A stretch of DNA of 64,000 nucleotides. It comes from Candidatus Gastranaerophilales bacterium (lineage in GTDB: Bacteria; Cyanobacteriota; Vampirovibrionia; Gastranaerophilales; Gastranaerophilaceae). A program made the position numbers and the translations under genes. Shown here in pieces: positions 53,896 to 63,918 of the stretch; the first letter of the stretch is position 1, and the number at the start of each line of letters is the position of its first letter. The notes under the pieces are model-generated. The model saw nothing but the letters and a program-made list of their open reading frames with translations. It was not told where the DNA came from and did no database searches. The stretch covers positions 23,337 to 87,336 of the forward strand of contig JAFTXY010000013.1 of assembly GCA_017461425.1 (NCBI GenBank), given 5' to 3'.

Positions 53896-54825
53896 TTATA
53901 CTAAGCTTAACGCAATTGATGGAGCTTGGTTAGCTTGAGCTAATAATGATGTTGATACTTGTTGAAGTATTTGTTGTTGAGTGAAGTTAGAAGCTTCAGA
54001 AGCGATATCAGCATCAGTAATAATTGATTTAGCACTAGATAAGTTTTCAAATTGGATTGATAATGTATCTAAAGCTGAATCCATACGGTTACCAGCAGAA
54101 CCAATAATTGATTTTCTGTTAGTGATTTCATCAATGCCTAAATCCAACGCTCTGATTGCTTGGTCGAAGTTTGTTTCTTCTTTTCCTGTTGTAGTAGCTG
54201 GATCTGAAGCTGTTAAACCTGCATTGTTTGCTTTAAAGTCTGTGCTAGTTGGTGTTGCTTTCATCAAATCAACTAGGTTAAAGTTTTCAGCACCAGTTAA
54301 AGCAGAGAATTCTACAGATTTAAATAATTCAGCACCAGCTTTAATAGTGTTATCTACACCATCATCTGCGCCAACTTGGAATGTTACACCAGTATCTTTT
54401 AAATCGCCACCAAATAATCTTAAATCAGAATATTTAGCTGATTCATTGATACGGTTGATTTCAGCGATACGTTCTTCAACTTCATCTTGCATAGCTTGAA
54501 CTTCGGTTTCAGAATAAGTACCATTTTTTGCTTGCAAAGTAAGGTCACGAATTCTTGTGATGTTATCTTCGATAACGTCTAAGTTACCTTCAGCAGTTGA
54601 TAATAATGCGTTAGCATTTTGTACGTTTTTTTGTGCAATTTGATTTCCGTTCAATTGAACTTTCATTTTTGCAGAAATTACTGTACCTGCCGCATCATCT
54701 TTAGCTGAAAGAATTTTCAAACCTGATGACATTCTTTGCATAGAATTTGAAAGTTTGCTAGTAGAACTAGACAAAAGACCTTGGATTTTTAATGAATCCA
54801 CGTTTGTGTTGATTACAACTGACAT
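53896..54825 (-). CDS. fliC: Flagellin
   Basis: Filament subunit of the bacterial flagellum. The 309-residue protein has both conserved D0/D1 ends: INTNVDSLKIQGLL and MQRMSSGLKILSAKDDAAG at the N terminus, and ASNFTQQQILQQVSTSLLAQANQ plus PSIALSLV at the C terminus. The variable centre is short, about 100 residues. AAGGAG precedes the ATG, with a ~110-nt 5' UTR carrying a long hairpin. No other flagellar gene is in the window. Expected to be exported through the flagellar type III system; no signal peptide, as usual. Confidence 0.97.
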   Translation of the reverse strand: MSVVINTNVDSLKIQGLLSSSTSKLSNSMQRMSSGLKILSAKDDAAGTVISAKMKVQLNGNQIAQKNVQNANALLSTAEGNLDVIEDNITRIRDLTLQAKNGTYSETEVQAMQDEVEERIAEINRINESAKYSDLRLFGGDLKDTGVTFQVGADDGVDNTIKAGAELFKSVEFSALTGAENFNLVDLMKATPTSTDFKANNAGLTASDPATTTGKEETNFDQAIRALDLGIDEITNRKSIIGSAGNRMDSALDTLSIQFENLSSAKSIITDADIASEASNFTQQQILQQVSTSLLAQANQAPSIALSLV

Positions 54826-54848
54826 ATTAATACTCCTTTATTATTTGC

Positions 54849-54895
54849 GAACCACACAACATTAAATGGGGAATTTAGTGTCATCCTTGTGGTTC
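54849..54895 (-). promoter_or_regulatory. Long hairpin in the flagellin 5' UTR
   Basis: GAACCACA (54849-54856) pairs with TGTGGTTC (54888-54895), and inside it ACATTAAAT (54859-54867) pairs with ATTTAGTGT (54873-54881, one G-U-type mismatch) around a GGGGA loop. It ends 23 nt before the flagellin ATG. An upstream TTGAAA-N18-TGTAAT could be the promoter; no clear sigma-28 site was found. Confidence 0.6.
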
Positions 54896-55047
54896 AATAT
54901 CCTTATTACATAGTAAATATATAATTTTTTTCAACGACTTTGAATTAAAAAAAAGTAGAAAGTTTCTATAACTTTAGTATGAGAAATTGGGCAATTTTTT
55001 TTCAAAAAAATACTTTATAAATAATATAGAGTAAAACGGGGGTAAAA

Positions 55048-55491
55048 ATGACATCAGATTATTCAACAAGACTAGGTGATGAAGCACGCTGTAAATATGC
55101 AGCAAATATAGTCAAAACAAATACTGAAGATACAAACAAAGCAAAGATTGAATCAGATAAAGAGCAGTTAGAAAAAGATCAAGAAAGCTTATTTACACTT
55201 GTAAATGATGTGCAAAATGGAAATATAAATGCAATAAAGGCTGCGCAATCGGCACAGATAATTGAACCGACCGGATTGGATGCAGAAAATGACAGATTAG
55301 TTGCAGAAAACGGCGAACTTTTAAAAAAAGCTAAAACAGAAGCTGAAAAAAAACAAAATAATCAAAATGCAACACCGCCATTAGCGCCAACAACAGAAAA
55401 TGTGAATGAAATTAAAAAAATCCTTGAAGCGCAAGGAGATACTGATATCACAGATGCAGATATACAAGCATTCTTAAATAATCAAATGTAA
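55048..55491 (+). CDS. Small helical protein of unknown function
   Basis: A 147-residue protein I do not recognise. It is strongly acidic and charged, rich in Glu, Lys, Asn and Ala, predicted helical through most of its length (residues ~25-110), with a Pro-rich hinge (NATPPLAPTT) near 112 and a short C-terminal helical domain with alternating acidic residues. No signal peptide. GGGGG upstream of the ATG. It lies divergent from the flagellin gene, about 220 bp away, and ends at a bidirectional terminator; a motility-related role is only a guess. Confidence 0.65.
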   Translation: MTSDYSTRLGDEARCKYAANIVKTNTEDTNKAKIESDKEQLEKDQESLFTLVNDVQNGNINAIKAAQSAQIIEPTGLDAENDRLVAENGELLKKAKTEAEKKQNNQNATPPLAPTTENVNEIKKILEAQGDTDITDADIQAFLNNQM

Positions 55492-55497
55492 TAAACA

Positions 55498-55523
55498 AAA
55501 AACCGAGGATTACCTCGGTTTTT
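55498..55523. terminator. Bidirectional terminator between the small gene and clpX
   Basis: AAAACCGAGG-ATTA-CCTCGGTTTT with T runs on both sides. Confidence 0.9.
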
Positions 55524-55526
55524 TAA

Positions 55527-56825
55527 TTAAGCTATTTCTTCTCTTTGCTTTGTCGGCAATTGCAGAACCTCCGCCGTTGGAGGTAATTGCTTTTTTTCAA
55601 CCATCTCCTTAGTTACGGTAAATTCTTTGATATCTTCTTTTGAAGGAACATCATACATAATATCAAGCATGATTTCTTCAACAATTGAGCGCAATGCACG
55701 AGCGCCAGTTTTACGTTTAAGTGCTTCTTTTGCAATTAATTCAATTGCTTCATCTTCAAATTTTAAATCAACCCCATCCATACCCATTAAACAAGCATAT
55801 TGTTTAACAATAGCATTTTTTGGTTTAGTTAAAATCATTTTTAATGTATCTTCATCTAACGGATCTAAAACTGTATAAACAGGAATTCTTCCGATAAATT
55901 CAGGTATTAGACCAAATTTTAACAAATCATCAGGTTGAAGTTTTTTAAGAATTTTAGCACTTTCAAGCTCTTTTTCGGCTTGAGACATAGCAGCAGAGCC
56001 AAAACCAACACTAGATGTTGTTCCAGCTCTTCTTTCAACAATTTTTTCTAAGCCAACAAAAGCTCCGCCAACAATAAATAATATATTATTAGTGTTAATT
56101 TGAATAAATTCTTGATGAGGATGTTTTCTTCCGCCTTGTGGAGGAACATTTGCAACTGTTCCCTCAATCATTTTTAATAATGCTTGTTGAACACCTTCAC
56201 CTGAAACATCTCTTGTAATTGATGGGTTTTCTGATTTTCTAGCAATTTTATCAATTTCATCAATATAAATTATACCTCGTTCTGCTTTTTTGGCATCATA
56301 ATCAGCACTTTGATATAATCTTAAAAGAATATTTTCAACATCATCACCAACATAACCAGCTTCTGTTAATGTTGTTGCATCAGCAACAGCAAAAGGAACA
56401 TTTAACATTTTAGCTAATGTTTGAGCCAACAATGTTTTACCAGAACCTGTCGGACCTACAAGTAAAATGTTGCTTTTTTGAATTTCAATATCTGAATCAG
56501 GTTGCTCCATGTTATGGGCAATTCTTTTGTAATGATTATAAACTGCAACAGCTAAAACTTTTTTAGCGTCATCTTGGCCAACAATATGTTGGTCTAAATA
56601 TTCTTTTATTTCTTGTGGTTTTGGAATAGCCTCAGCTGCAACATCAGATGCTGATTCTTTTTCATCTTGTTTAAAGTTAAAAAGCTCTTCATCTAATATT
56701 TCATTACATAATTCAATACATTCATCGCAAATACAAACATCAGGACCAGCGATAAGTTTTTTAACTTGGTCTTGAGTTTTTCCGCAAAATGAACATTTTA
56801 AATTTGGATCTGTTGGTTTAGCCAT
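55527..56825 (-). CDS. clpX: ATP-dependent protease ATPase subunit ClpX
   Basis: Unfoldase of the ClpXP protease. The N-terminal C4 zinc domain (CSFCGK and CICDEC, residues 11-37), Walker [14 protein letters not shown] near 124, Walker [13 protein letters not shown] near 186 and the sensor region [23 protein letters not shown] are intact. 432 residues. AAGG precedes the ATG. Follows clpP by 20 bp in a tig-clpP-clpX operon. Confidence 0.98.
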   Translation of the reverse strand: MAKPTDPNLKCSFCGKTQDQVKKLIAGPDVCICDECIELCNEILDEELFNFKQDEKESASDVAAEAIPKPQEIKEYLDQHIVGQDDAKKVLAVAVYNHYKRIAHNMEQPDSDIEIQKSNILLVGPTGSGKTLLAQTLAKMLNVPFAVADATTLTEAGYVGDDVENILLRLYQSADYDAKKAERGIIYIDEIDKIARKSENPSITRDVSGEGVQQALLKMIEGTVANVPPQGGRKHPHQEFIQINTNNILFIVGGAFVGLEKIVERRAGTTSSVGFGSAAMSQAEKELESAKILKKLQPDDLLKFGLIPEFIGRIPVYTVLDPLDEDTLKMILTKPKNAIVKQYACLMGMDGVDLKFEDEAIELIAKEALKRKTGARALRSIVEEIMLDIMYDVPSKEDIKEFTVTKEMVEKKQLPPTAEVLQLPTKQREEIA

Positions 56826-56845
56826 TTATTTTTGCCTTCTTTGAA

Positions 56846-57433
56846 TTATTTTTCGTCAAGTGTGATTACTTTATCAATCATGCCGTATTCAACAGCTTCT
56901 TGTGCTGTCATGATATAGTCTCTATCTGTATCTTTTTCAATTTTTTTCAATGGCTGACCTGTATTAGAAGCCAAAATTGAATTTAAAGATTTTTTAATTC
57001 TTATGATTTCATTAGCTTGAATTTCAATATCAGTAGCTTGACCTTGAGCACCACCTAATGGTTGGTGAATTAAAACCCTTGAATGAGGTAGAGCCAAACG
57101 TTTTCCTTTTGCACCAGATGACAACAAGAATGCACCCATAGAAGCAGCTTGACCTAAACAAATTGTAGAAACATCTGCTCTAATGTGTTGCATAGTATCA
57201 TAAATTGCAAAGCCTGCAGTAACAGAACCACCAGGAGAATTTATGTATAACATAATATCTTTTTCAGGATTTTCACTATCCAATAATAACATTTGCGCAA
57301 CGATAAGGTTTGCAACCATATCATCAATTGGAGTACCCAAGAAAATAATTCTTTCTCTAAGTAATCTTGAAAAAATATCAAATGATCTTTCTCCACGAGA
57401 AGATTGTTCTATAACTACTGGTACGAAACTCAT
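56846..57433 (-). CDS. clpP: ATP-dependent Clp protease proteolytic subunit
   Basis: Serine protease forming the ClpXP chamber. The catalytic Ser is in [16 protein letters not shown] near residue 97, the His in [13 protein letters not shown] near 122, and the Asp in [13 protein letters not shown] near 170. The N-terminal [19 protein letters not shown] is typical. 195 residues, AAAGGAT upstream. Immediately before clpX. Confidence 0.98.
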   Translation of the reverse strand: MSFVPVVIEQSSRGERSFDIFSRLLRERIIFLGTPIDDMVANLIVAQMLLLDSENPEKDIMLYINSPGGSVTAGFAIYDTMQHIRADVSTICLGQAASMGAFLLSSGAKGKRLALPHSRVLIHQPLGGAQGQATDIEIQANEIIRIKKSLNSILASNTGQPLKKIEKDTDRDYIMTAQEAVEYGMIDKVITLDEK

Positions 57434-57455
57434 CTAATTTATCCTTTCAGTTTTC

Positions 57456-58742
57456 TTATTTTGCTATGAATTTATTATTATCTAATAAATATTGATTTAC
57501 TTTACTTGCTGTAATTTGTTGAGAAATTGCCGCAAAAGAATTTGGATTTTTTCTAAGCTCTTCAAACAATTGTACAGCAGGCATTCCATACATTGCTGCC
57601 ATTTGGTTGATATGTTCCATTATATCTTGTTGTTCGATTTTTACATCAGCAACTTGTGCGATTTTCTCAACAATTAAAGAATTTTTAATTCTTTTTTCAG
57701 CTTCATCTCTAAATCTAGCTTCAACAGATTCTTTTCCTTCTGCTTCAACCAATTTGTCAAAATCAGCGCCTTGTTGCATAGCGCTAGCTTTAGCTTCTTG
57801 CATAATTGCTTCATATTCTCTATCAAGCATAGAATCTTGAATAACAATTTCTGTTGTTTCAACAATTTTTTCAAAAATTGCATCTGATTTTGCTCTTTCA
57901 TTTTGATTTTTAGCATAATCATCTATATATTTTTGAATATCTTCTTTTAGGGCAACTAGAGAATCTTTACCAACTTTTTTTGCTAATTCATCATTTAATT
58001 CTGGTAAAATTCTTTCTTTAACTTCGTGTAATTTTATTTTAAATTGTGCGTTTGCGCCTTTTAATTTTTCTTCGTGGTAATCAGCTGGGAATGTAACATC
58101 AATTGCAAATTCTTCACCTGCGCTATGTCCAACTAAACCTTCTGCAAAACCAGGAATAAAGTTGGAATTTGATAAATCAAGAGAATAATTTTCCCCTGCA
58201 CCATGTTCAATTTTTTCTTCTCCAACATAACCATCAAAATCAAATACAACTGTATCTTTATCTGTTGCAGCTCTATCAACTTTTTCTAATGTAGAGAATC
58301 TTTTTTGAGTTTGAGCTAATTCATTATCTATGGCATTTTCTTCGTTTTTATATTCAGTATATTCAACTTCAACATCTTTAAATGCGCCAATTTTTACTTC
58401 CGGTTTTAATTCAACAGTTGCTGTCATTTTTAATTCTTCACCAACATTAAACTCATATTTTTCTAATGCAGGACGGAATGCTATATTTAATTTGTTGTCA
58501 TCAATAGCTTTTTGAAATTCCATTGGGAATAATCTATCAATAACCTCGGCTTTTAATCTATCTTCACCAACATATTTTTCAACAATATTTGATGGAGCTT
58601 TGCCTTTTCTAAAACCTGCAATATTAACATTAGCACCGAATGCTTTAATAGCTCTTTCATATGCTTCTTTTGCGGTTTTTGCATCGATTGTTATATCTAC
58701 TGTTGCGATATTTTTGTCATTAATTGTAACTGTATTTGTCAT
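57456..58742 (-). CDS. tig: Trigger factor
   Basis: Ribosome-bound chaperone. The ribosome-binding motif GFRKGKAPSNIVEKYVG (usual GFRxGKxP) is near residue 40, followed by a peptidyl-prolyl isomerase (FKBP-like) domain (VVFDFDGYVGEEK near 150) and a long helical C-terminal domain. 428 residues with the start at ATG 58742, which has GAGAGG 7 nt before it; the frame start at 58754 has no site. Part of tig-clpP-clpX. Confidence 0.95.
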   Translation of the reverse strand: MTNTVTINDKNIATVDITIDAKTAKEAYERAIKAFGANVNIAGFRKGKAPSNIVEKYVGEDRLKAEVIDRLFPMEFQKAIDDNKLNIAFRPALEKYEFNVGEELKMTATVELKPEVKIGAFKDVEVEYTEYKNEENAIDNELAQTQKRFSTLEKVDRAATDKDTVVFDFDGYVGEEKIEHGAGENYSLDLSNSNFIPGFAEGLVGHSAGEEFAIDVTFPADYHEEKLKGANAQFKIKLHEVKERILPELNDELAKKVGKDSLVALKEDIQKYIDDYAKNQNERAKSDAIFEKIVETTEIVIQDSMLDREYEAIMQEAKASAMQQGADFDKLVEAEGKESVEARFRDEAEKRIKNSLIVEKIAQVADVKIEQQDIMEHINQMAAMYGMPAVQLFEELRKNPNSFAAISQQITASKVNQYLLDNNKFIAK

Positions 58743-58769
58743 GGCACCTCTCAATTATAATATTTTACA

Positions 58770-58783
58770 TATACTATAGTATA
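58770..58783. promoter_or_regulatory. Perfect palindrome upstream of tig
   Basis: TATACTATAGTATA is a perfect 14-bp palindrome 27 bp upstream of the tig ATG, next to a TATAAT -10-like box; possible operator, but simple AT-rich composition makes chance plausible. Confidence 0.3.
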
Positions 58784-58820
58784 AACTAAAAATAAAAATC
58801 ATGGTCAATTTAGAGTATCT

Positions 58821-59489
58821 TTATATGTTGGTTTTAAGGACAAATTTATTCTTTTTGTAATTTATTAAACCTTCTTGTTTTAATTTTGATAATTCAAAAC
58901 TCATAGCACTTCTATCAATATTTAAATAATCAGCCAATTCTTGCCTATTAAATGGGATTTCTATAATATTGGTTTTACTTTTTAAACTTTCATTAGATAA
59001 ATACGTTAGCAATTTATCTCTAATAGTTTTTTGGGAAATATTATCAATTTTTTCCACAAGTTGAATATTTTCTTTTGATAAAATTTTAAATAAATTTCTA
59101 ATCAAAACATTATGATGCAAACATGCATTATGACATATTGTTGAACATTTTTCATAATTAAAAATCAAAACAAGCGCATCACTATTACAAACAGCGTTAA
59201 CATTTGATTCAACATTTTTAGAACCAACCAAAGACAAACCGATGCTATTATTAGGATAAAGTTTTTGAATTATCATTCTTCTACCCCAATAAGAATCTTT
59301 TTCGATACTCACTTCGCCATCTAAAATCAAATATATATTAGAAACAATTTCTCCCTGACGAAAAATAATATCTCCGGATTTATAAGATTTTACATATGCT
59401 CTAAAACATTTAAGCATCCTGTCTAATTCTTCATCAGTTATTCCATAAAATATTGGTGCATTTTTGATTTTTTGATAATATTTTTCCAT
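58821..59489 (-). CDS. Crp/Fnr-family transcription regulator
   Basis: A 222-residue regulator. An N-terminal cyclic-nucleotide-type beta-barrel (GDIIFRQGEIVSNIYLILDGEV, residues ~39-60) leads into a dimerisation helix and a C-terminal winged helix with FNRQELADYLNIDRSAMSFELSKLKQEGLI near 180-210. In the middle, CSTICHNACLHHN (Cys 115, 119, 123) matches the CSNAC.FH pattern common in Crp/Fnr proteins of anaerobes and could sense redox or metal. AAAGG precedes the ATG. It is divergent from rubredoxin and grcA and separated by a region with a Crp/Fnr-type palindrome. Confidence 0.93.
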   Translation of the reverse strand: MEKYYQKIKNAPIFYGITDEELDRMLKCFRAYVKSYKSGDIIFRQGEIVSNIYLILDGEVSIEKDSYWGRRMIIQKLYPNNSIGLSLVGSKNVESNVNAVCNSDALVLIFNYEKCSTICHNACLHHNVLIRNLFKILSKENIQLVEKIDNISQKTIRDKLLTYLSNESLKSKTNIIEIPFNRQELADYLNIDRSAMSFELSKLKQEGLINYKKNKFVLKTNI

Positions 59490-59523
59490 TTCATTTTCCT
59501 TTTTTTAAAATAAATTTTATTTT

Positions 59524-59566
59524 TGTTGTAAAAACAACAGAAATATTTTAAAAACAACTATATAAT
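59524..59566 (+). promoter_or_regulatory. Crp/Fnr-type operator and promoter for rubredoxin-grcA
   Basis: TGTTGT-AAAA-ACAACA (59524-59539) is a perfect palindrome, followed by TATAAT (59561-59566). With transcription starting ~7 nt after the -10, at about 59573, the palindrome centre is at -41.5, the class II position used by FNR and CRP activators. A second AAAAACAAC half-site (59550-59558) repeats 20 bp downstream of the first. Confidence 0.7.
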
Positions 59567-59606
59567 AAAAATGTAATAAATCAATAATAAAAAAGGAGCA
59601 AATAAA

Positions 59607-59765
59607 ATGGCAAAATATGTATGTAACGTATGTGGCTACGTATATGACGAAATATTAGGGGACGAGGAAAATAATGTAAAAGCTGGAACTAAATTTGAAG
59701 ATATCCATGATGAATGGCTATGCCCATTGTGCTCTGTCGGAAAAGAAGATTTCAGCAAAGAATAG
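59607..59765 (+). CDS. Rubredoxin
   Basis: A 52-residue iron-sulfur electron carrier. The four iron ligands are in CNVCGYVY (residues ~6-9) and CPLCSVGK (about 39-42; the usual CPxCG has Ser for Gly here), with an acidic loop between. AAGGAG lies 11 nt before ATG 59607. Common in anaerobes, where it passes electrons to oxygen- and peroxide-reducing enzymes. It is the first gene of a short operon ending with grcA, 30 bp later, behind a Crp/Fnr-type operator. Confidence 0.95.
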   Translation: MAKYVCNVCGYVYDEILGDEENNVKAGTKFEDIHDEWLCPLCSVGKEDFSKE

Positions 59766-59795
59766 TTTTTACAAGTTACTATAAAGGAAAACAAA

Positions 59796-60038
59796 ATGGC
59801 GACTCAACAAGAAGAAAACCTAATTAACTTATTAGATGGCTATGTTGAAAAAGGCGGACATCATTTAAATGTTAATGTACTCAATAGAGAAACATTAATC
59901 GATGCTCAAGCTCATCCTGAAAAATATCCTCAACTTACAGTTAGAGTATCAGGATACGCAGTTAATTTTATTAAATTAACAAAAGAACAACAAGATGATA
60001 TTATTTCAAGAACTTTCCATTCTCAAATCTGCTGTTAA
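59796..60038 (+). CDS. grcA: Autonomous glycyl radical cofactor (GrcA-like)
   Basis: An 80-residue protein matching the last ~60 residues of pyruvate formate-lyase. [18 protein letters not shown] and [15 protein letters not shown] are visible; RVSGYA near residue 51 holds the Gly that carries the radical. In E. coli, GrcA (YfiD) replaces the oxygen-cleaved end of PFL and is FNR-regulated, which the operator upstream echoes. The chain is shorter than E. coli's 127 residues and ends in CC. AAAGGAAAA precedes the ATG. The PFL itself is not in the window. Confidence 0.93.
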   Translation: MATQQEENLINLLDGYVEKGGHHLNVNVLNRETLIDAQAHPEKYPQLTVRVSGYAVNFIKLTKEQQDDIISRTFHSQICC

Positions 60039-60067
60039 TCTCTACATAACAAACAATACTATCACCC

Positions 60068-60098
60068 ATTGCACTATGAATCATAGTGCAATTTTAAT
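60068..60098 (+). terminator. Terminator after grcA
   Basis: ATTGCACTATGA-A-TCATAGTGCAAT inverted repeat followed by TTTTAATATT; the stem is AT-rich but nearly perfect. The rest of 60039-60167 shows nothing else clear. Confidence 0.7.
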
Positions 60099-60167
60099 AT
60101 TTAATTATAATACTATGTCTAAATATAGCTCTAATTGACTGCAAAAAGTGGATAAGGATGCAGTAAA

Positions 60168-60590
60168 TTATTGTTGATATATATTGAATTCTTGAAAATC
60201 AGAGCTACAAGTGCCTTTTTTATTAAGGTATTTTTTCCATATGTCAAGAGAAAGCCAGCCAGTATTAAATATTTGAACCTCGCCGTCTTCATAAACAACT
60301 CTTAATGGATTAGCCTTTCTATAATCATGGCGCATAGCATAAGCTATTTCATCTACTTCGCTTTGTCTAAATTTGCAATCAACAACTCCTTTCGATACTA
60401 TTTCTCTATAATTACAGCGTGAATTACCCCATCCGATAACTTGCCTGATTTTAGCGCCTTCATCGTAATAATATGGGGTACAGGATTTGAAATTTGTTAT
60501 AAATTCTTCAGGAAAAATAGCGCAAAATCCCTTTGGAATTGCGATTAAATTCATCAAAAGAAAAAGTATAATAAACAAATTCTTATCCAC
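60168..60590 (-). CDS. Exported small protein of unknown function
   Basis: A 140-residue exported protein I do not recognise. Signal peptide IILFLLMNLIAIPKGFCA (cleavage near 24), then a ~115-residue domain with four further Cys (SCTPYYY, SRCNYRE, VDCKFRQ and GTCSSDF) that could form two disulfides. The start is GTG 60590; TACTTT lies 6 nt before it, so a leaderless mRNA is possible. Monocistronic, between two terminators. Low similarity to anything I know. Confidence 0.6.
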   Translation of the reverse strand: MDKNLFIILFLLMNLIAIPKGFCAIFPEEFITNFKSCTPYYYDEGAKIRQVIGWGNSRCNYREIVSKGVVDCKFRQSEVDEIAYAMRHDYRKANPLRVVYEDGEVQIFNTGWLSLDIWKKYLNKKGTCSSDFQEFNIYQQ

Positions 60591-60653
60591 ATCTTAAAAG
60601 TATCATCAAATAATGACAAGGGCTTCATTTTTTTGGTTGATTTATTTGGATAA

Positions 60654-60685
60654 AAAAACTCCCTTGAATATTCAAGGGAGTTTTT
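60654..60685 (-). terminator. Terminator of pckA
   Basis: AAAAACTCCCTTGAA-TA-TTCAAGGGAGTTTTT is a perfect 15-bp stem with T runs both ways; it follows the pckA stop by 22 nt. Confidence 0.92.
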
Positions 60686-60706
60686 AAAATTAATTTGATA
60701 TTAATT

Positions 60707-62362
60707 TTATACACTTGCAGTTTCTGTTTGTCTAACAACATTTTGCAATGCTTCAAGTGCATCTGCCGGAAGTTTATCAATACCAGCTTTTTCAGTTTCT
60801 CTTGATTGAACGAAATTGATTCTATCTTGCATACGAGCTTTGAATTGTTCTGCATATTCTTTATTAGCAAATGATGCATCAAAGCCTTCGATATCCATAA
60901 TTTGAATATCAGAGAAGTTTTCCCATTGATGGAAATTAGCTTCACCAGATACGATAGCTTCAATAATTCCAAGTGTATGTTTAGGTTGAACTTTTGTACC
61001 CATAAATTCACCAGTATTTAAGATATAGCAATCAACGCCATCAGCAATTAATTGTTTAAATCTTTCATAATCAACCGCTAAAGGATATACTCTGAATGGG
61101 TTTGCGTATGGTTCAACAACCAATGCATTAGGATCAACGCCTGCAGCAAGTCTTTCAGCAGAAGAACGTTTTGTAGCTAATGTAGCACCCATCGCAGAAC
61201 CTAGTGCTGCACCTGATAATTTTAATACAGGAGGAATTGTTGGGTCTTTCATTAACCAGAAAATAGCATTGATTGGTTGATCAATTCTATCAACTCTGTT
61301 TGGAGACCATAATTTAGATTTAACCGCACGTCCATTACCATTTCTGATATCTTCAGTAACTGAAACAACTTTACCATCAGCTAATTGGATAGCACCATTG
61401 TTTTGTTGAGTTAAGATATATTTGTTATCATCACATCCGATTGGATAATCTGCAGTTTTATCAAAATATGCAGGTTCTAATGCAATTGTATATTTGTCTT
61501 CAACGTTGATGATAAACGCATCATCATGAAGAACTGTAATATCATATTTTCCACCATGTTTAGCATGGGTAATTGTAGATTTACCAGAACCGGATAAACC
61601 AAATACAGCTACTTGGAATGAACCATTGTCAAGGTTATATCTTTTCATACCACCATGACAAGATGCATAACCATTTCTAGCAGCAGAACCCCAAGCAAGA
61701 GTTAATGTACCTTTTTTGTGTTCTCCAAAATATCTCATACCTAAAATACAAGCACAGTTGTGTTCTGGATCAAAGAATGTTAAACCATATGGGAAGTCTG
61801 GGTGTGTCCAATCTGGATCAGAGAATACATAGATATCACCTTCGTTAATTAAACGAGAATCACCGTACATTCTTGCATATTCTTCATTAATGTATTGGAA
61901 GTTTAACATCCAAGAATACATAACATTTTCAAAACCTGCTGGAATTAATAAATGTGCTTTAATCATAAAGTCATTATCAAGACCAACAACTGCTTCAGTT
62001 CTATACATTAATTTATCACGTGTACCATAAATTGCTTCACGAATAATTGGTAATAAATAACCCATATCGCAACCTGGTTCGCCAACGATTTTTCTAGCTG
62101 CAGCACAACGACCAACAACTGTACCGTCGTTGAATAATAATTGATTTGCACCTGATGGTAAACCTAATTTTTCAGGTTCATAAACAGGCATACCTGTTAA
62201 TTCGATTGTTCCTGTAGAATCTTTAGCTAATTTATAAGCTTCAGCTACAGATTTAACTTCTTCAACATTGTTACCGAAGAATGGCGCAGTGATGGTAGCA
62301 CGAGCTGCTGACATCATTTTTTTCAAATCTTCTGAATTTGTAAAATACTCTACTGTTGACAT
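60707..62362 (-). CDS. pckA: Phosphoenolpyruvate carboxykinase (ATP)
   Basis: Interconverts oxaloacetate + ATP with PEP + CO2 + ADP; in fermenters it can run toward oxaloacetate. The kinase-1a P-loop FGLSGSGKSTITH is near residue 265, followed by LHDDAFI (metal-binding Asp) and, upstream, AARNGYASCHGGM and GTLTLAWGSA. 551 residues. Start ATG 62362 has AAGGAG upstream (the frame start at 62395 is not supported). Divergent from ahcY. Sequence is somewhat unlike the enterobacterial enzyme but keeps the ATP-type architecture. Confidence 0.9.
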   Translation of the reverse strand: MSTVEYFTNSEDLKKMMSAARATITAPFFGNNVEEVKSVAEAYKLAKDSTGTIELTGMPVYEPEKLGLPSGANQLLFNDGTVVGRCAAARKIVGEPGCDMGYLLPIIREAIYGTRDKLMYRTEAVVGLDNDFMIKAHLLIPAGFENVMYSWMLNFQYINEEYARMYGDSRLINEGDIYVFSDPDWTHPDFPYGLTFFDPEHNCACILGMRYFGEHKKGTLTLAWGSAARNGYASCHGGMKRYNLDNGSFQVAVFGLSGSGKSTITHAKHGGKYDITVLHDDAFIINVEDKYTIALEPAYFDKTADYPIGCDDNKYILTQQNNGAIQLADGKVVSVTEDIRNGNGRAVKSKLWSPNRVDRIDQPINAIFWLMKDPTIPPVLKLSGAALGSAMGATLATKRSSAERLAAGVDPNALVVEPYANPFRVYPLAVDYERFKQLIADGVDCYILNTGEFMGTKVQPKHTLGIIEAIVSGEANFHQWENFSDIQIMDIEGFDASFANKEYAEQFKARMQDRINFVQSRETEKAGIDKLPADALEALQNVVRQTETASV

Positions 62363-62467
62363 AAATTTCTCCTTTTTGCATTCATGCATAATCAAGTTTA
62401 TTTTATACCAAAAATTTCACACATACAAGTGTTACAAATACGTTTAATTAATTCAGTTGAAAAATAA

Positions 62468-63775
<1,308 letters not shown>

Positions 63776-63793
63776 AATTAAAAAATTAAATCC

Positions 63794-63826
63794 AAAAATG
63801 CAGGCAAATTATAGCCTGCATTTTTT
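63794..63826 (+). terminator. Terminator of ahcY
   Basis: AATGCAGGC-AAATTATA-GCCTGCATT followed by a T run, 20 nt after the stop codon. Confidence 0.9.
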
Positions 63827-63858
63827 GTATAACAGTTACCCTTAAAAAATAAGAGTTA

Positions 63859-63891
63859 TAAAAAAGCCGATATTCAACATATCGACTTTTT
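63859..63891. terminator. Second hairpin, terminator on the minus strand
   Basis: AAAAAG(C)CGATAT-TCAAC-ATATCG(A)CTTTTTT reads as a terminator in both directions and would end a minus-strand transcript coming from beyond 64000. Confidence 0.6.
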
Positions 63892-63918
63892 TATGCTGGC
63901 TTCCGCCTTAAATATAGG

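Noticed and set aside
53981..54499. 172-codon plus-strand frame opposite the flagellin gene
   Set aside because: Wholly antisense to a strongly conserved flagellin; its Ser/Ala/Ile-rich product mirrors flagellin codon use and shows no motif.
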